Below, one piece after another: positions 12,701 through 23,875 of a DNA stretch of 64,000 nucleotides. The notes under the pieces were generated by a model. The model made no database searches. It was not told where the DNA came from and saw nothing but the letters and a program-made list of their open reading frames with translations. Within the stretch, counting starts at the first letter, position 1; every line of letters starts with the position of its first letter. Source of the DNA: Phalacrocorax aristotelis. Lineage: Eukaryota > Chordata > Aves > Suliformes > Phalacrocoracidae. The stretch covers positions 49,378,621-49,442,620 of the forward strand of contig NC_134280.1 of NCBI RefSeq assembly GCF_949628215.1, written 5' to 3'. A program made the translations under genes and the position numbers.

Positions 12701-15700
12701 CCCAGCAGTCTGCTGGCTCGGTCAGCAAAGAAAAGAGCAGGAAGCACCACTGTCATTCCCCCTTGTAATTTCTAAAAGCAGGACAAAGCGTATCTTAAAT
12801 AATACTCATCTTGGATGTACCCATCACCAGCTTTTGCATCCATATTGCAGGCAAATTCATGCTCTTACCCCTGCAGGGCTGTAAATCAGAAAATACTTTA
12901 GCCTGTTACCTGCATTGAACAAATCGCAAACAGAGGGCCTGGTTTTGATCTCTGGCAGCTATCAAACAAGGAATATCTTCAGTGAGCAGTTGCCTTGCTA
13001 GGTAGCTGGAGTGAAGGGAAATAATACCATTGATATCTTCCAGATCCTTGCATCCAGTTCATCCATAATGTATGCCACCTGATTTTGCACTGCACTGTTA
13101 AAAAATAAAAAATAACTCTCTGTCAGCTGAGTAAATCCTGTATGTTTTTAACAAAACAAAGGGGGCAATTACTTTTCTTTAGCTTGAGCCTACTAAGGGG
13201 CATTGAAAATTTGGGGATGATGAAGATGACCCAGCTAAACTAAAGCAAATTGGCTAACTGCAATAACTTAAATAAATACTGCGAGCAGATTCCTAGCTCA
13301 TCTATAAGAAATCATGCAGGGATAAAAAAAAATTCACAACGGCAGCTTTAAACCACAGTTTATTAATGCCCTTTCCTCCACAGCAGGACACAAAAAGGAA
13401 ACTGGCAAGACAGGCACAAGGCACATTAAAAAATGATGATTCCTCTGACTGAAACATATGATATGCAGAAATATACCTCTCTTCTTTTGTGCCGGGGTTG
13501 GAGATACTGATATAAAACATGTTTGTTCCTTACTTCACTACTGGGTTGCACTAGTGTGTTAATATCGCTTGAGGTAAAAGCCTGTCTGTCAAAGTATTTT
13601 TTAAGATCCCAGCCATGAGGGGAGAAGGCTTTTGGCAGAAGAGGGAGTTTAAGAGAAGGGTAGTTGGGGGCGGGGAACGGACACAGAGACTTTAACAGGT
13701 GCTTTTTGCTTTCTGTGAGATACTTCTGGGAAGAAAGCCCTTCAACTACATTTCAGTTAAAAGAGGAAAATCGGCTTCAACTCAGTCCATACAAACAGTA
13801 ATTTTAATTCCCTCACGTCGTTTTGGGGAACATGAGGAGCAGTGAGTGGCAGCAGCGAGGGGGCCCTCCCAGCCTCCCTCCTCACCCAAAACCACACTGA
13901 ACCCAAACCTCTGTGGATCCTCACCATTGTACAGCTGCAGATGTAAGCTCTGAGGATGCCTCCAGGCTGACAGAATCCCCTAGTCCAAACAGTTTGGGAA
14001 ACCCTGGGCTGTTAGGTACTTGGATATTAAATTATGTACGTGGATTTTTTGGCATCAAAAGGGAGCTTTTTAATGAACCGCTTACAACTCAGAATGGTGA
14101 AAGTAAAAACATTTTCAACATTTCATGAGTTTTGGTAAACGATATTAAATGGGTTGAATTAAATATTGAGGGTGGTAAAAATTATTGAACATACAAAATG
14201 TTACGCAGGCTGAAATCCATCAGATAACAAACATTTAATGACAGGTTTTGAAAATGAGCCTGTGCTTTCAAGGGCACAAATTGTCAGTGGTTTATACAGG
14301 GGAAGGCCCAAAGGCCTCCTGGTACACATGTTTTTCTCCTTGTTCTGTGACACAGGCTGCCTAGAAAAGACCCATTTCAGCGTTTGTCACAGAAGGTGGA
14401 GAAGGGGGCTGTGGGGGACACGCTGCCTCTGCACCCGTGCAATTTCCTCAAAGGATGTTTGCCACTTGCCATCCCCAGCATCTGCAAGGATTCAGCTGTT
14501 TCTCTGTCCTTCTGGAGTGCTTTCCCCTCCGTTCCTGTGCCTTTCTATACCTTGCAAGGTGGCACACCTGAATTCATTGAACATGTCCCATTGCTGCAGA
14601 CATAGCTGGGGTGGAATTTGCCTACTTTTAAGTGCCTCAAAATCTATTTGTTTTTTGCAACTTTTATGCCTTTGACTACTTCTTTGAAATGCTTTCTGCT
14701 GGCTTGACACCAAGAACTGGCTCGACACAGCGTGACACTTAAGGAGGCCCAGGTGACAGAGAGTAGGCAAGCGTGATGATATGCTAGCAGTGCATGTAAC
14801 AGGGCAATTTAAATCTGCCTGTATTCATTGTACTACAGTATACTGCACATTGCTCTTCCCCAGCTTGCATTCTGCTTGTATCCCACCTGAGATCCCTCTG
14901 CCTGTGTTCCCCTCCCTGGGATAAGAACTGGAAGGGTCTGGGTCTTCACGATGGCTGCTCAATTTTCCCTGCATTGGCAATAGCTGTGTTTTGCAGCCAG
15001 TCTTCCCTTGGGTTTGTTTCCTTGCAGAAACGGTCTGAGTACGACATGCACAAAAACCCACAACCCAAAACCCACAAGAAGTGGTTGAATAGCAGGATCA
15101 TTCAAAAACAGCCAGTCTGATTGCAGCATCAGACCCTCTTTGTTGTTCTATTACTGTCATTTTTCCTCCAATAATCCAGCTGGAGTTCTTTTCCTTGAGT
15201 GCAGCACTGGCTTGCTTTCCAATGGGATTACTCGCCTTCCTTTGCCTGCAGCAGCCCCTTTCACACCTGCACAGAGCAGCGGTCCTCTGTGCGTGCTTCT
15301 TTCCTGTAAGCTCATCCTGCACCTCCTCCCGGAGTGGGCAATGGAAAGCCACAGCATGAGAAGGGGTTACGATGTTACAGGTGTAATACCTTGTTCCTGC
15401 CCCATACGCAAAGCACGCCGAGTTAGATTAAACAGTCCCTGAGGGTGGGACTGACAACGTGCGTTAAAAAAATAGTTGATTCACAACAAAATACTCTTTG
15501 TGGACACGAGTCACCATGTTGGGAAACAACTTCTGCTCAGAAGGTGGGGAGAGCTCCATCAGCACCCAAGATGGCAAGGTGAAAGGTTTTCTAGGTCATC
15601 GAGAGTCGCAGGAGCTGAGCAGGTGCCTGGCAGGCACTGCTCACTGCGCAGCCCAGCCCGTTCTCGTGGAAGCTTCGCTGCGTTCAACCCAGGGAGCGCA

Positions 15701-18410
15701 GCTCTGAAGGAGCGATTAAATTTTATGCTGTGGTTGCAAAGTAGGAATAACACACAAAATGGGATTAAGTCTTAATGTGATCTCACATCCAAACTAGTCC
15801 TGAACCACCTAGTAAAATCAGTGAGAAAATTCTAAGTATTATTACCATTTAAAAAAATGCACCAAACTTCAAAGGGAAAGCAAACCACAAAACCTATGCT
15901 GGTGACGTTAAGAGCGTGCTGTACGCCCAGTAAGTCAAAGTGCAACTAACTATATTTTCACTGTCTTCCACTGGCCCCAGGTTATTTCCTGAATTTTTGA
16001 ACGGGCTGACATGGCCTCAGTTTGGCAGCGAAGTGTGGCACCAGCGGTCAGCTCAGGTCCATCCCCAGGGCAACTGCTTTTGTGTCAGAGGCAAGAGGAC
16101 TCTGCACCTGGAAAGCGCTTCCCAAGCAGTGAGGGAAATTCTCAAAATGAAACCCACAATGAAAATAAATCCAGACTGGAAATTACTTCAGATGCAAGCA
16201 AACAAAAGCAAAGGAGATTTGTGCTGCGAATGCCAGTCTTTCTTTTTTCACTAAGTGGGAAGCCCACTGAAGTCACACAGGCTCTGCTGTTTGGTGCTCT
16301 CTGGGTGTGCCATAGCCACTGCAAGAAAAATTTTGATACCCCCTAGGGCAGTTCTCAAAAACTGTGAACTCGGTCCTCCCTTCACACTACTACGGTTTGG
16401 AGGTAACTTCCCAGTGACTCTGAACTCAAGCTGGGAGGAGTCACAACCCCCTACCCTACACACCTCCTTAGATTCCAATGAAAGAAAAAATCTGGGAGAG
16501 GCGTTGTGAATTTAGTCAGGGAAACAAAGATATATGGAACTGAATGAACAACATCCTCTAGGTATTTTTTTTCTGTTTTTTTCTGAAGCAAGTGTTATCA
16601 GTTAAGCAGATGAGTCTCCACAGAGCTGAAAACCAGACCTCCTGTCTCGCATCTGGGACAGACAGCACGCTGCCAGATCCACCCAACCTTTTCAAGACTC
16701 TTCGCAGATCTGTGCAACAGCCCACACCTGACCGAGGCACCAGTGCAGCCAACCTGTAAGCACATACTTCACTGAAAGCCTGTGAGAAGTGGTGGGAAGT
16801 TAAGTGCATCCTTAAGTGTTCTGCTAGGCGAGGCCTAAAGCCCTACAGACCCATTCTGATACAAGTTGCACAGCTGATTCCTTGAGCCTCAGGTAAAGTG
16901 CTGCTGAGCTGCCAGCAACGCACAGTGAGAACCGGCTGATCCTGTTATTGTGAAAAACCTTCTACTCACGACTTCCAGGTCCTAAAGTCTTCTTGTTCTC
17001 AAACAAGCACCGGTCTTCCTTGCCTGTCCAATTACTGTAACTCAAAGGAAACTCCACTGGGAGAAAGCAGAGTTAGATGAGTGCCATTGAAATTATACTA
17101 CAAAAGGTTTGAAAGTTTCACCCCCTTGGTTCTGCAGGATGACAGTTAAACATCGGACAGCATATACAGCCCAAGCGGCATGCAGAAAGTGTACCAGACC
17201 ACTGATCTACAAAGCACTGTTTGCCTTAAATGGAAGAAAGTAAGTTTTCCTTAACGTGACGGTAATTCAAAGCTTTCTCTGGCACAGAAGATGATCTGTA
17301 CCAGAAGAATAAAATGCAGCAACAAAGTGAATTATCGCCATCCATCGAAGCAGTTTTCCCCATCCTCTTTGAATAAACACATTCCCCAGTAGGGCACAGC
17401 GTCTCTAGCACAGCACCTCTAGTTTCACACCAGCCTACAACTATGCCATTTTTGAACACGTACCCTAAATATAACTTGAGGTAGTTACCAGTCACCAAAT
17501 AGAAAACCATGTTTCTTTGAAAAAAGGTGTTCTAGGCTCTGGCTCTGAAGACGTTGCAAAGGAGATTAGCCATCAAAACCACAGTTGTGCCATACTTACA
17601 GCACCACTTAAACAGAAGTGAAACCCGAGATGTTTGTGGCACAGCAGGTTGCTCTTCACAGTGGTTTAAAATTTATGCCAGCAGTTTATTATTTAAATGT
17701 TTTTTCATTAGGTGACTACGACAAAGCTGCTGCATTTGAGTTACAAAGCAATGCTAGAGAAGAATTAAGAATTACACAGTTAAATTGTGTATTATCATGT
17801 AAATGGCAAGGGAACGTCACATGGGATTCTGTGCATTGTTTGGAGAGATAAATGCAGTGAACTATAAATACAAGTTCAATAGACAGCCTTGTCAGTTAAG
17901 CAGTTGAATGAAAGCTAGTCTTGGAGGCTGCTGGTACATTTTAAAATAAATACACACAACTGCAGTATCTAATATAGTGAACTAATTGACCATTAACTGT
18001 AAGTTGTTTGTAAAACTGTTGTCATCATATTAAAAAAAAAAGGAAGACACTGTAATGGCCAAAGAAAATTGTCTTTATGTGAAGTTTAATTTAAATACAT
18101 TAACAGGCCCAAGACCTCCTGCAGGTATGAATGCACAGCCCTCTCTGAGTTCAGGGGAAGGTTAGCACACTAAAGGCAGCACCTACTCGTGCAGCAGCCA
18201 CTAAGCATGCTGCTGCCTTCAAGAAAGGTGCCTGTCCAGGTGCAGAAGAGATTATGCTGCTGTTTGATTACAGCAGAATATATACCTGCATTTGGGGTTT
18301 AAAAAAGATTAGTTTGTCCTTTGTCCTTATTCTGGCTGTATTTTGAGCATACAATGGCTGCTTCTATTAATACCGGTACATGTAAAAAAGCAAACGAGAA
18401 CTGCAGATGG

Positions 18411-18416
18411 TTTATT
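18411..18416 (-). terminator. Candidate polyadenylation signal of FJX1
   Basis: AATAAA on the minus strand, about 1.57 kb after the FJX1 stop codon. It is the first canonical hexamer I see downstream of the stop, and a T-rich stretch follows it. Competing hexamers lie at 18,085 and 17,685. Confidence 0.4.
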
Positions 18417-19989
18417 TTGCACTCCTGCTGCTAGCGCTTTGCCCTACCTAGAACAAAACTTTTGTAGCAACAAAAACGCCAACTACTTTAGCATGATTGA
18501 AAAAGCTTTCCTGTTCTTCAATTCTGTCTCAACCCCCCATCACAAAGATAACCAAAATGGGAAGAGAGGACCGAGGACGAGTATGAACACCCACAGAAAA
18601 CAACCGCCACCTCCGGGGATGTTCCTGGTACAGTATCACTTGACGTGACCTGTATTAAGAGGTTGGTACCACCCAGTCCCAGCCCCCAAACAGGCTGAGG
18701 GCAGCCAAGCCCACACCAGCTATCCCAGTTTGCCGAAACTAACTGCTTCGCAGTTGTCTCAGTGTTAGTCAAGGCAGTTCATGTCAGGCTTTAAAAAACA
18801 GACAAAAGTCTATTCAGCTGAAGCATGCAATAGTCACATTATTTTAGCCCCTCAAAGAGCTTTTGCCCTTTCAGTGACACAACAGTAAGGAAAGAGAGAG
18901 AGCAAGAGAAGGGTAGTGTTTGAAAGCCTAACTCTACCCCTCCTTGCCTCAGAGGGAAGAGTAAAAGTTCTTTCAGTTCGGTGGAGTGAGAAGCTGGAAA
19001 GAGGTGGTCTCTGCTGCCCACCAGGGAAGACGGAGGAGGTGTGCGCTTCCCTGTCAAAGCTCAGGCAAGCATTCAGGACAAAGAAGGCAAAACATTACCA
19101 CACTTTACTGAAATATCAGTTTCTTTAGTATGTTACAGAAAAGCTTATGAACATATAGAATGTACATAAAAGGCAGACTTTGTAAAATAAAAAGGTCTTC
19201 TTTTATAAAAAAATTAAAAAGTCAAAGTAAAGTGCATGAAACAGTTTTTCCTCCACTTTAACTATTGCATCAAAGTCTTAGCACACAGCGATGTGTTTAA
19301 AACCTGGGAGATCCTCTCGTGTCACCCATTAGTCAGTCACTTTACTGAGCAGCTGAAACGGCGATGGTGATGATTACAAACAGACCCTTAAGAATCAAAA
19401 CAGTTGAACCAGATGCAGCCAGGACAAAAACTAAGAGCTAAGGGAACATGGGCTTCCTATACACTTCTCATCGACAAAGTTTAACAACCAGTGGAAAGAT
19501 TCACTCTTATTAAAGACGGTCGGTAAGAAACAAGCTTCATAAATAGGGCGGGTTTGCTAGTTGGGGGCTCCCCTGCTGTGCAATCAGTTCTTGGTCTATG
19601 AATATAAACGTTCATACTTAAATAGGCTGTTGCAAAAGGAAGAATATATAAAAAAATGTTTCTGCCTGCCTCCTTTGGAAGGAGAAGGTAGTCGACCCCA
19701 ATCCAGACAAAGACGACAGCTTTCCTGCAGGGTCTCTTTCCGAGGGCGAGAGTTAAGGAAAGCGCTCGCGGTGCTGAATCCTCTCATTTTCCCAAGCCCT
19801 GGGAGCAGAGCCCGGAGCGGAACGCGGCTCGGATGACACCCACGGCGCTCTGCAGCTTCCGAGACCTCGACAAAGGCGAAGTAGGCGCTCCTCCCGGCAG
19901 CCCCGGCAGGCGGGTGGCCCCTCCGCTCGGAGGGGAGCCGAGAGCCGGGGCGGCGCGGGCGGCCGGGACCCCCGCCCGCCGCGGGGCGG
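18411..19989 (-). other. FJX1: Probable FJX1 3' untranslated region
   Basis: This is the sequence just downstream of the FJX1 stop codon on the minus strand. The plus strand has TTTATT at 18,411-18,416, which reads AATAAA on the minus strand. It is followed (minus direction) by a T-rich stretch at about 18,383-18,395 that would suit a downstream cleavage element. An alternative ATTAAA lies at 18,085-18,090 and another AATAAA at 17,685-17,690. A 3'UTR of about 1.6 kb is plausible for a single-exon vertebrate FJX1. The true end is inferred, not seen. Confidence 0.45.
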
Positions 19990-21270
19990 TCAGCGCACGG
20001 CGGCCTGGGCGCGGCAGTGCGCGATGTGCCGGTGCACGAAGTCGACGCGGGCCTGCAGCAGCTCGGCCTGCCGCTCCGAGAGGAAGCCGAGGCGAGCCCA
20101 GAGCGGCTCCCGCGCCCGGTAGCGGCGGCGGAGCTCGGCGGCGGCGCTGCGGCGGCGGTGGAGCTCGGCCACCCGCCGGGCCGTGCCTTCGCGGAAAACG
20201 CAAACGGAGCGGAGCAGCGGCTCGTTGTAGGGGTCCCACATGGCGAGGAGGCGGTAGCCGTGCACCAGCCCCGCCTCGTTGTCCATGAAGACGAGCCCGC
20301 CGTCGGGGGCGCGGAGCAGGTTGCTGGTGGCGCGGCGCATCACCCGCGGGTCCCACTGCAGGCTGAAGAGGTTGCTGACCAGGCGGTCGAAGTTGGCCGT
20401 CAGGTAGTCGAAGAGGATCAGGTCGCTCCACTGCACCAGCTCCACCAGCTGCGACGGCGGCAGGGCGCCCAGCTCCCGGGCCGACAGCGGCTGGAGCCGC
20501 CGCCCGCCGCCCGCCTCGCCGCCCCAGGGCGCAGGGGCCACCACGGCCGTGAGGTTGTCCACCCACCGGGTCAGGCTGACCACGGCGCCCTCGGCCCAGT
20601 GCGACCCCTGCAGCTCCTCCCGCACCGGCTCCCATTGCCGCCCGCGGGCCTCCACCAGGGCGAGGGCCATGGGCGGCAGCCGCTCCTGCATGCCCAGCAC
20701 CCCGGCCAGGTGGTAGGAGAGCGCCTCGCCTTGGATCTGCTCCGGGTTGATGCCGTAGCGGACGCAGGCGCGGCTCCCGTCCGACAGCCGCGCCAGCCGG
20801 TTGGAGCTGCGCCCGCAACCGCCCCGCTCCAGCGAGGCCACACGGGCGGCGCGGGCGGCCGAGAGCCACGCCGCCGCCTCCTCCGCGCCGAACCCCGGCG
20901 GCACCTGCTCCTCCAGGTCACGGCTCCAGAAGATGCCCCGCTCCACCGGGGAGGAGGAGGAGAAGGAGGAGGGCGGCGGCGAGGCGGTCGCACCGATCCG
21001 CCCTTCGCCGCCCCGCTCCTCCCGGCCCGCCGACGGCACGGCCAGCAGCGCCCGGAAAGTTTTCTGCCCTCCGCCGGGCTCGACCCGCTCCGCCGGGGAG
21101 CGCCCCCAGCCCCACCGCCCCGGGGGCGCCTCCCCGGGCGGCTCCGCTCCCGGTTCCTCCAGCGCCGCCTCCCGCCGCAGCAGCACCGTCCAGAGCCCCG
21201 GCAAAGCGCCCAGAAGCAGCAGCCCCAGGGCGGGCAGGGGGCCCCGCGCGCTCCGCCTCACCCTCTTCAT
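19990..21270 (-). CDS. FJX1: Four-jointed box kinase 1 (FJX1), single exon, complete
   Basis: An uninterrupted frame of 426 codons, ending in TGA, close to the 437 residues of human FJX1. The N-terminus is a short basic cytoplasmic stretch (MKRVRRSARG) followed by a hydrophobic segment at residues 11-31, as in a type II Golgi membrane protein. Residues 38-130 are low-complexity Gly/Pro/Glu/Ser sequence, including a serine run near 101-107. From about residue 140 the conserved lumenal domain follows: a CVRYGINPEQIQGE block (169-182), DLILFDYLTANFDR (283-296), and FMDNEAG (328-334). Its Asp-Asn-Glu (330-332) corresponds to the triad needed for Drosophila Four-jointed activity. One N-glycosylation sequon (NLT, 239-241) is present. 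In Drosophila the protein phosphorylates Fat and Dachsous cadherin repeats in the Golgi. Kinase activity of the vertebrate protein is less certain. The start codon has A at -3. The gene lacks introns, as in mammals. Confidence 0.96.
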   Translation of the reverse strand: MKRVRRSARGPLPALGLLLLGALPGLWTVLLRREAALEEPGAEPPGEAPPGRWGWGRSPAERVEPGGGQKTFRALLAVPSAGREERGGEGRIGATASPPPSSFSSSSPVERGIFWSRDLEEQVPPGFGAEEAAAWLSAARAARVASLERGGCGRSSNRLARLSDGSRACVRYGINPEQIQGEALSYHLAGVLGMQERLPPMALALVEARGRQWEPVREELQGSHWAEGAVVSLTRWVDNLTAVVAPAPWGGEAGGGRRLQPLSARELGALPPSQLVELVQWSDLILFDYLTANFDRLVSNLFSLQWDPRVMRRATSNLLRAPDGGLVFMDNEAGLVHGYRLLAMWDPYNEPLLRSVCVFREGTARRVAELHRRRSAAAELRRRYRAREPLWARLGFLSERQAELLQARVDFVHRHIAHCRAQAAVR

Positions 21271-21560
21271 CCTCCCGCCGCTTCACGCCGCTGCTGCGGG
21301 TGGCGGCGGCGGTGCAGCCCCGCCACTCGGCCGCTCGGGGCGGCGCTGGTGCATGGCCGGACCGGGGCCGGACCACCCCGGGGAGCGGCAGCAGGCGAGC
21401 CCGGGCAGCCCCGGCGGCAGTCCTGCAGGCTGTGCGACCCACTCCGCCGGCAGCCGGGAGGAACGGGCGCGGGCACCCGCACCACGCGGGGGAGCCGGGG
21501 GGGCGCGCCCAGCCCGCCCTCCTCCCCCGGCGTGGCCCTACCGCTTAAAGCGGCGATGCC
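21271..21560 (-). promoter_or_regulatory. FJX1: FJX1 proximal promoter and 5'UTR (inferred)
   Basis: This is GC-rich sequence immediately upstream of the FJX1 start codon on the minus strand. The only AT-containing core-promoter-like element is a TTTAAG inside an almost perfect palindrome at 21,541-21,553, about 270 bases upstream of the ATG. If used as a TATA-like element it would give a 5'UTR of about 240 bases. An island promoter with dispersed start sites is the alternative. Confidence 0.35.
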
Positions 21561-21591
21561 CCGCCGGCCCACTCGCGGCAGGACGCCCCGT

Positions 21592-21616
21592 GGAGGAGGA
21601 GGAGGAGGAGGAGGAA
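21592..21616. repeat. GGA triplet repeat (about 8 copies)
   Basis: A run of GGA on the plus strand (TCC on the minus strand) lies about 325-345 bases upstream of the FJX1 start codon. It forms a polypurine/polypyrimidine tract inside the CpG island. Confidence 0.85.
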
Positions 21617-22079
21617 GGGTGGGGGCTGCGCTTTCTCCTCCCCGCTGCAGGCAGCACAAAGGAGCCTGCACACGGAGGGAGGGAGAAAGCGGCGCCCATG
21701 CCAGTGCACGCGTTCCCGCGGAGCCTCCCGCCCACGCCGGCACGGTCAGCGGTGGATGGGCGCCCCCTCCGCAAAGCATCACCTCCTCCCGCTCAGACAG
21801 CTGCTGCGGGGCCCGTCTGCAGGGAGGGGAGAGCCCCTTGTCTCCTCACCCACGGATGGGTGCCTGCGGCGTTCTCAACCGTCGCGGGGAGGGAGGGGAG
21901 ATACGCGGCGTGTGGGGTGCGGACCGGCTTCTCCTGGAATTTTACACCCCCCGCCCGAGAGGGAGTCTCAAGCCTGCGGAGCCGGCGGCAGAGCATTGTC
22001 CTGCCCCGCGGGATTTCCTGCCCGAGGGAACGCCAGCCAGTCCCGCTCTTCAAGCTTTGTTCCTTAAAGGTCTTTAGGG

Positions 22080-23037
22080 CGTATACTGGAAGATGAAAAA
22101 GCAACTATTGCTCTGCCGCCGCTCCCCCCCATTCCAGTGTCCTGCCTTCCCAAGGCAAAGAAGCTTAGCTCTGCTCTGTCTGTATTGTACCGGAGACCTC
22201 TCTCGGGAAGCACGCGTTTGTGAGCTGAATTAGATTAAACACCTCTCCCTTCTCCAGTCAGGCCCCCAAAGTACTATTGGAGTTGGATCACCGAAGCAAA
22301 ACCACCACGTACAGAATCGTGAACACCGCAAGAGAAAAAAATCCCTTCCTCTTTCTCACCTCAGTTCTTCCTGCTCACTTGGGATGTCACAACTTCCAGC
22401 CCCACCACAGTCTGCCAGGTTGGATGGAATGCAATTTATTTTCTTTTAATATAGGAAAAAAGGAATTCCCTCTTTTCGAGGATTTTGTTAAAAACATTCA
22501 TACTCTCCTAATCCCCCTCAACACTCCCCACCCGGGGGGGGGGGGGGGGGGGAAGGCAGAAACCGAATTTCCTGTCTTCTGCCTCATTCCCGTTTAAACC
22601 GGGACTCCCCAGCCTTTCCAGGAAAGCCAGGAGGCGCCGATGCCTTATCGCCCCTTGGCTCCAGCCCGCCCGCGGGATCGCAGCGCTGGCGGGCGGGGGC
22701 GGCCCCACGCGTGGGCGTCCCCCAGGCCCCGGCAGGGCTGGAGGGGAGCGGAGCCGGCGCCCCTTCCCCGCCCCAGCCGGGATGGAGCGGCCGTGTCGCA
22801 CCAGCTCCTCCCGCCGGCCGCGGCGCCGCGCTGCAGCCACAGCCACCGGCACCGGGCAGGCAGCCGGGCCCCGCCGCATCCATCCCCCCGCCCCAGCACA
22901 GCGGCGCCCAGGCCGAGGGGACCGGCTTGTGGGAAGCCCTAAGGAGGTGAAGGGGTCTCCTGGCAAGAAACTGGAGTGCCAGGCAGGGAAGGGACAGGCA
23001 GTGCATACTAAAAAGTGTGTCTGTAACCTTTTTCACA
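22080..23037. other. Upstream flank of FJX1 with second CpG-rich patch
   Basis: Between 22,080 and 22,530 the DNA is of ordinary composition. A 19-base G run is at 22,534-22,552. From about 22,630 to 22,930 the sequence is again CpG-dense. No exon is evident: open frames exist on both strands and none shows a recognisable domain. It may be a distal or alternative promoter of FJX1, or the promoter of a non-coding transcript. Confidence 0.6.
22534..22552. repeat. Homopolymer G run, 19 bases
   Basis: Nineteen consecutive G residues preceded by CCC. The exact length of such a run is prone to sequencing error. Confidence 0.9.
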
Positions 23038-23040
23038 GCA

Positions 23041-23875
23041 TCATAGAATCATTTAGGTTGGAAAAGACCCTTAAGATCATAGAGTCCAACCGTAAACCTG
23101 ACACTGCAAGTCCACTACTAAATCATGTCCCTAAGCACCACATCTGAACATCTTTTAACTACCCCCAGGGATGGTGACTCCACCACCTCTCTGGGCAGCC
23201 TGTTCCAATGCCTGACCACTCTTTCAGTAAAGACATTTTTCCAAATATCCAATCTAAATCTCCCCTGATGCAGCTTGAAGCCATTTCCTCTCATTCTATC
23301 GCTAGTAACCTGGGAGAAGAGACCAACACCCACCTCACGACAACCTCCCTTCAGGTAGCTGTAGAGAGCAATAAAATCTCCCCTCAGCCTCCTCTTCTCC
23401 AGACTAAACAACCCCAGCTCCCTCAGCTGCTCCTCATAAGACTTGTTCTCTAGACTCTTCACCAGCTTTGTTGCCCTTCTCTGGACATGCTCCAGCACCT
23501 CAATGTCCTTCTTGTACTGAGGGGCCTAAAACTGAACACAACATTCAAGGTGTGGCCTCACCAGTGCCAAGTACAGGGGCACGATCACTTCCCTGCTCCT
23601 GCTGGCCACACTATTCCTGATACAAGCCAGGATGCCGTTGGCCTTCTTGGCCACCTGAGCACACTGCTGGCTCATGTTCAGCTGGCTGTCCACCAACACC
23701 CCCAGAACCTTCTCCAGGCAGCTTTCCAGCCACTCTTCCCCAAGCCTGTAGTGTTGCATGGGGTTGTTGCAACCAAAGTGCAGGACCCAGCCTTGGTCTT
23801 GTTACACCTCATACAATTGGCCTCAGCCCATCGATCCAGCCTGTCCAGATCCCTCTGAAACAAAGCCTTGCATCT
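23041..23875 (-). mobile_element. CR1 LINE, 5'-truncated (reverse transcriptase C-terminus and 3' end)
   Basis: CR1 is the dominant avian non-LTR retrotransposon. This copy lies on the minus strand. Its 3' end, at 23,041, shows the family's terminal octamer (plus strand tcatagaatcat) and the following 'ggttggaaaagaccc' block. Reading leftwards on the minus strand, peptide blocks typical of the CR1 reverse transcriptase C-terminus appear: [82 protein letters not shown] and [15 protein letters not shown]. The frame is broken at two places. A one-base loss near 23,786-23,792 shifts the frame. An in-frame TAG at 23,526-23,528 sits where the family normally has Trp. The element is a dead, 5'-truncated copy of about 835 bases. 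Confidence 0.96.

Larger units (their letters stand above)
1..18400. other. Intergenic DNA downstream of FJX1
   Basis: No convincing exon was found on either strand. Open frames here are short (up to about 165 codons), lack recognisable domains, and differ in frame and strand from one to the next. Composition is mostly AT-rich, with moderately GC-rich patches at about 9.1-9.4, 10.6-10.9 and 11.0-11.3 kb that inflate chance frames. In human, TRIM44 lies on this side of FJX1. Its acidic, zinc-binding first exon should be recognisable and was not seen, so TRIM44 probably lies beyond the left edge. Listed separately are a short CA-rich tandem repeat near 4.2 kb and a MIR-type fossil near 9.6 kb. 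Confidence 0.7.
19790..22060. promoter_or_regulatory. CpG island spanning FJX1 coding region and promoter
   Basis: CpG is dense and GC very high from just below the FJX1 stop codon to about 800 bases upstream of its start, with a sharp fall to ordinary AT-rich sequence on both sides. It covers the whole FJX1 reading frame. Features within it include a TTTAAG-centred palindrome at 21,541-21,553 and a GGA triplet run at 21,592-21,616. Such islands are typical of developmental genes with a single exon. The high GC also explains the very long antisense open frames over this region. Confidence 0.85.

Noticed and set aside
14238-14675. Plus-strand frame of 145 codons
   Set aside because: It is Cys/Leu/Ser-rich with no domain and overlaps another open frame. 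It is considered chance.
1-19000. Search for TRIM44 exons on the minus strand
   Set aside because: Expected from human synteny, but no acidic or zinc-finger/B-box coding segment was found.
19784-20869. Minus-strand 361-codon frame overlapping FJX1 in another phase
   Set aside because: Its composition (Ala/Arg/Gly/Pro) reflects GC-rich sequence, and it overlaps the well-supported FJX1 frame.
20017-22077. Plus-strand open frame of 686 codons across FJX1, plus others of 431 and 103-151 codons
   Set aside because: They are antisense shadows of FJX1 and its CpG island. GC-rich DNA has few stop codons. The peptides are Arg/Pro/Gly/Ala-rich without any domain, while the minus strand encodes a clear FJX1.
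22508-23036. Open frames of 100-152 codons on both strands in the second CpG patch
   Set aside because: Frames overlap on both strands, lack domains and partly run into the G19 run and the CR1 tail.
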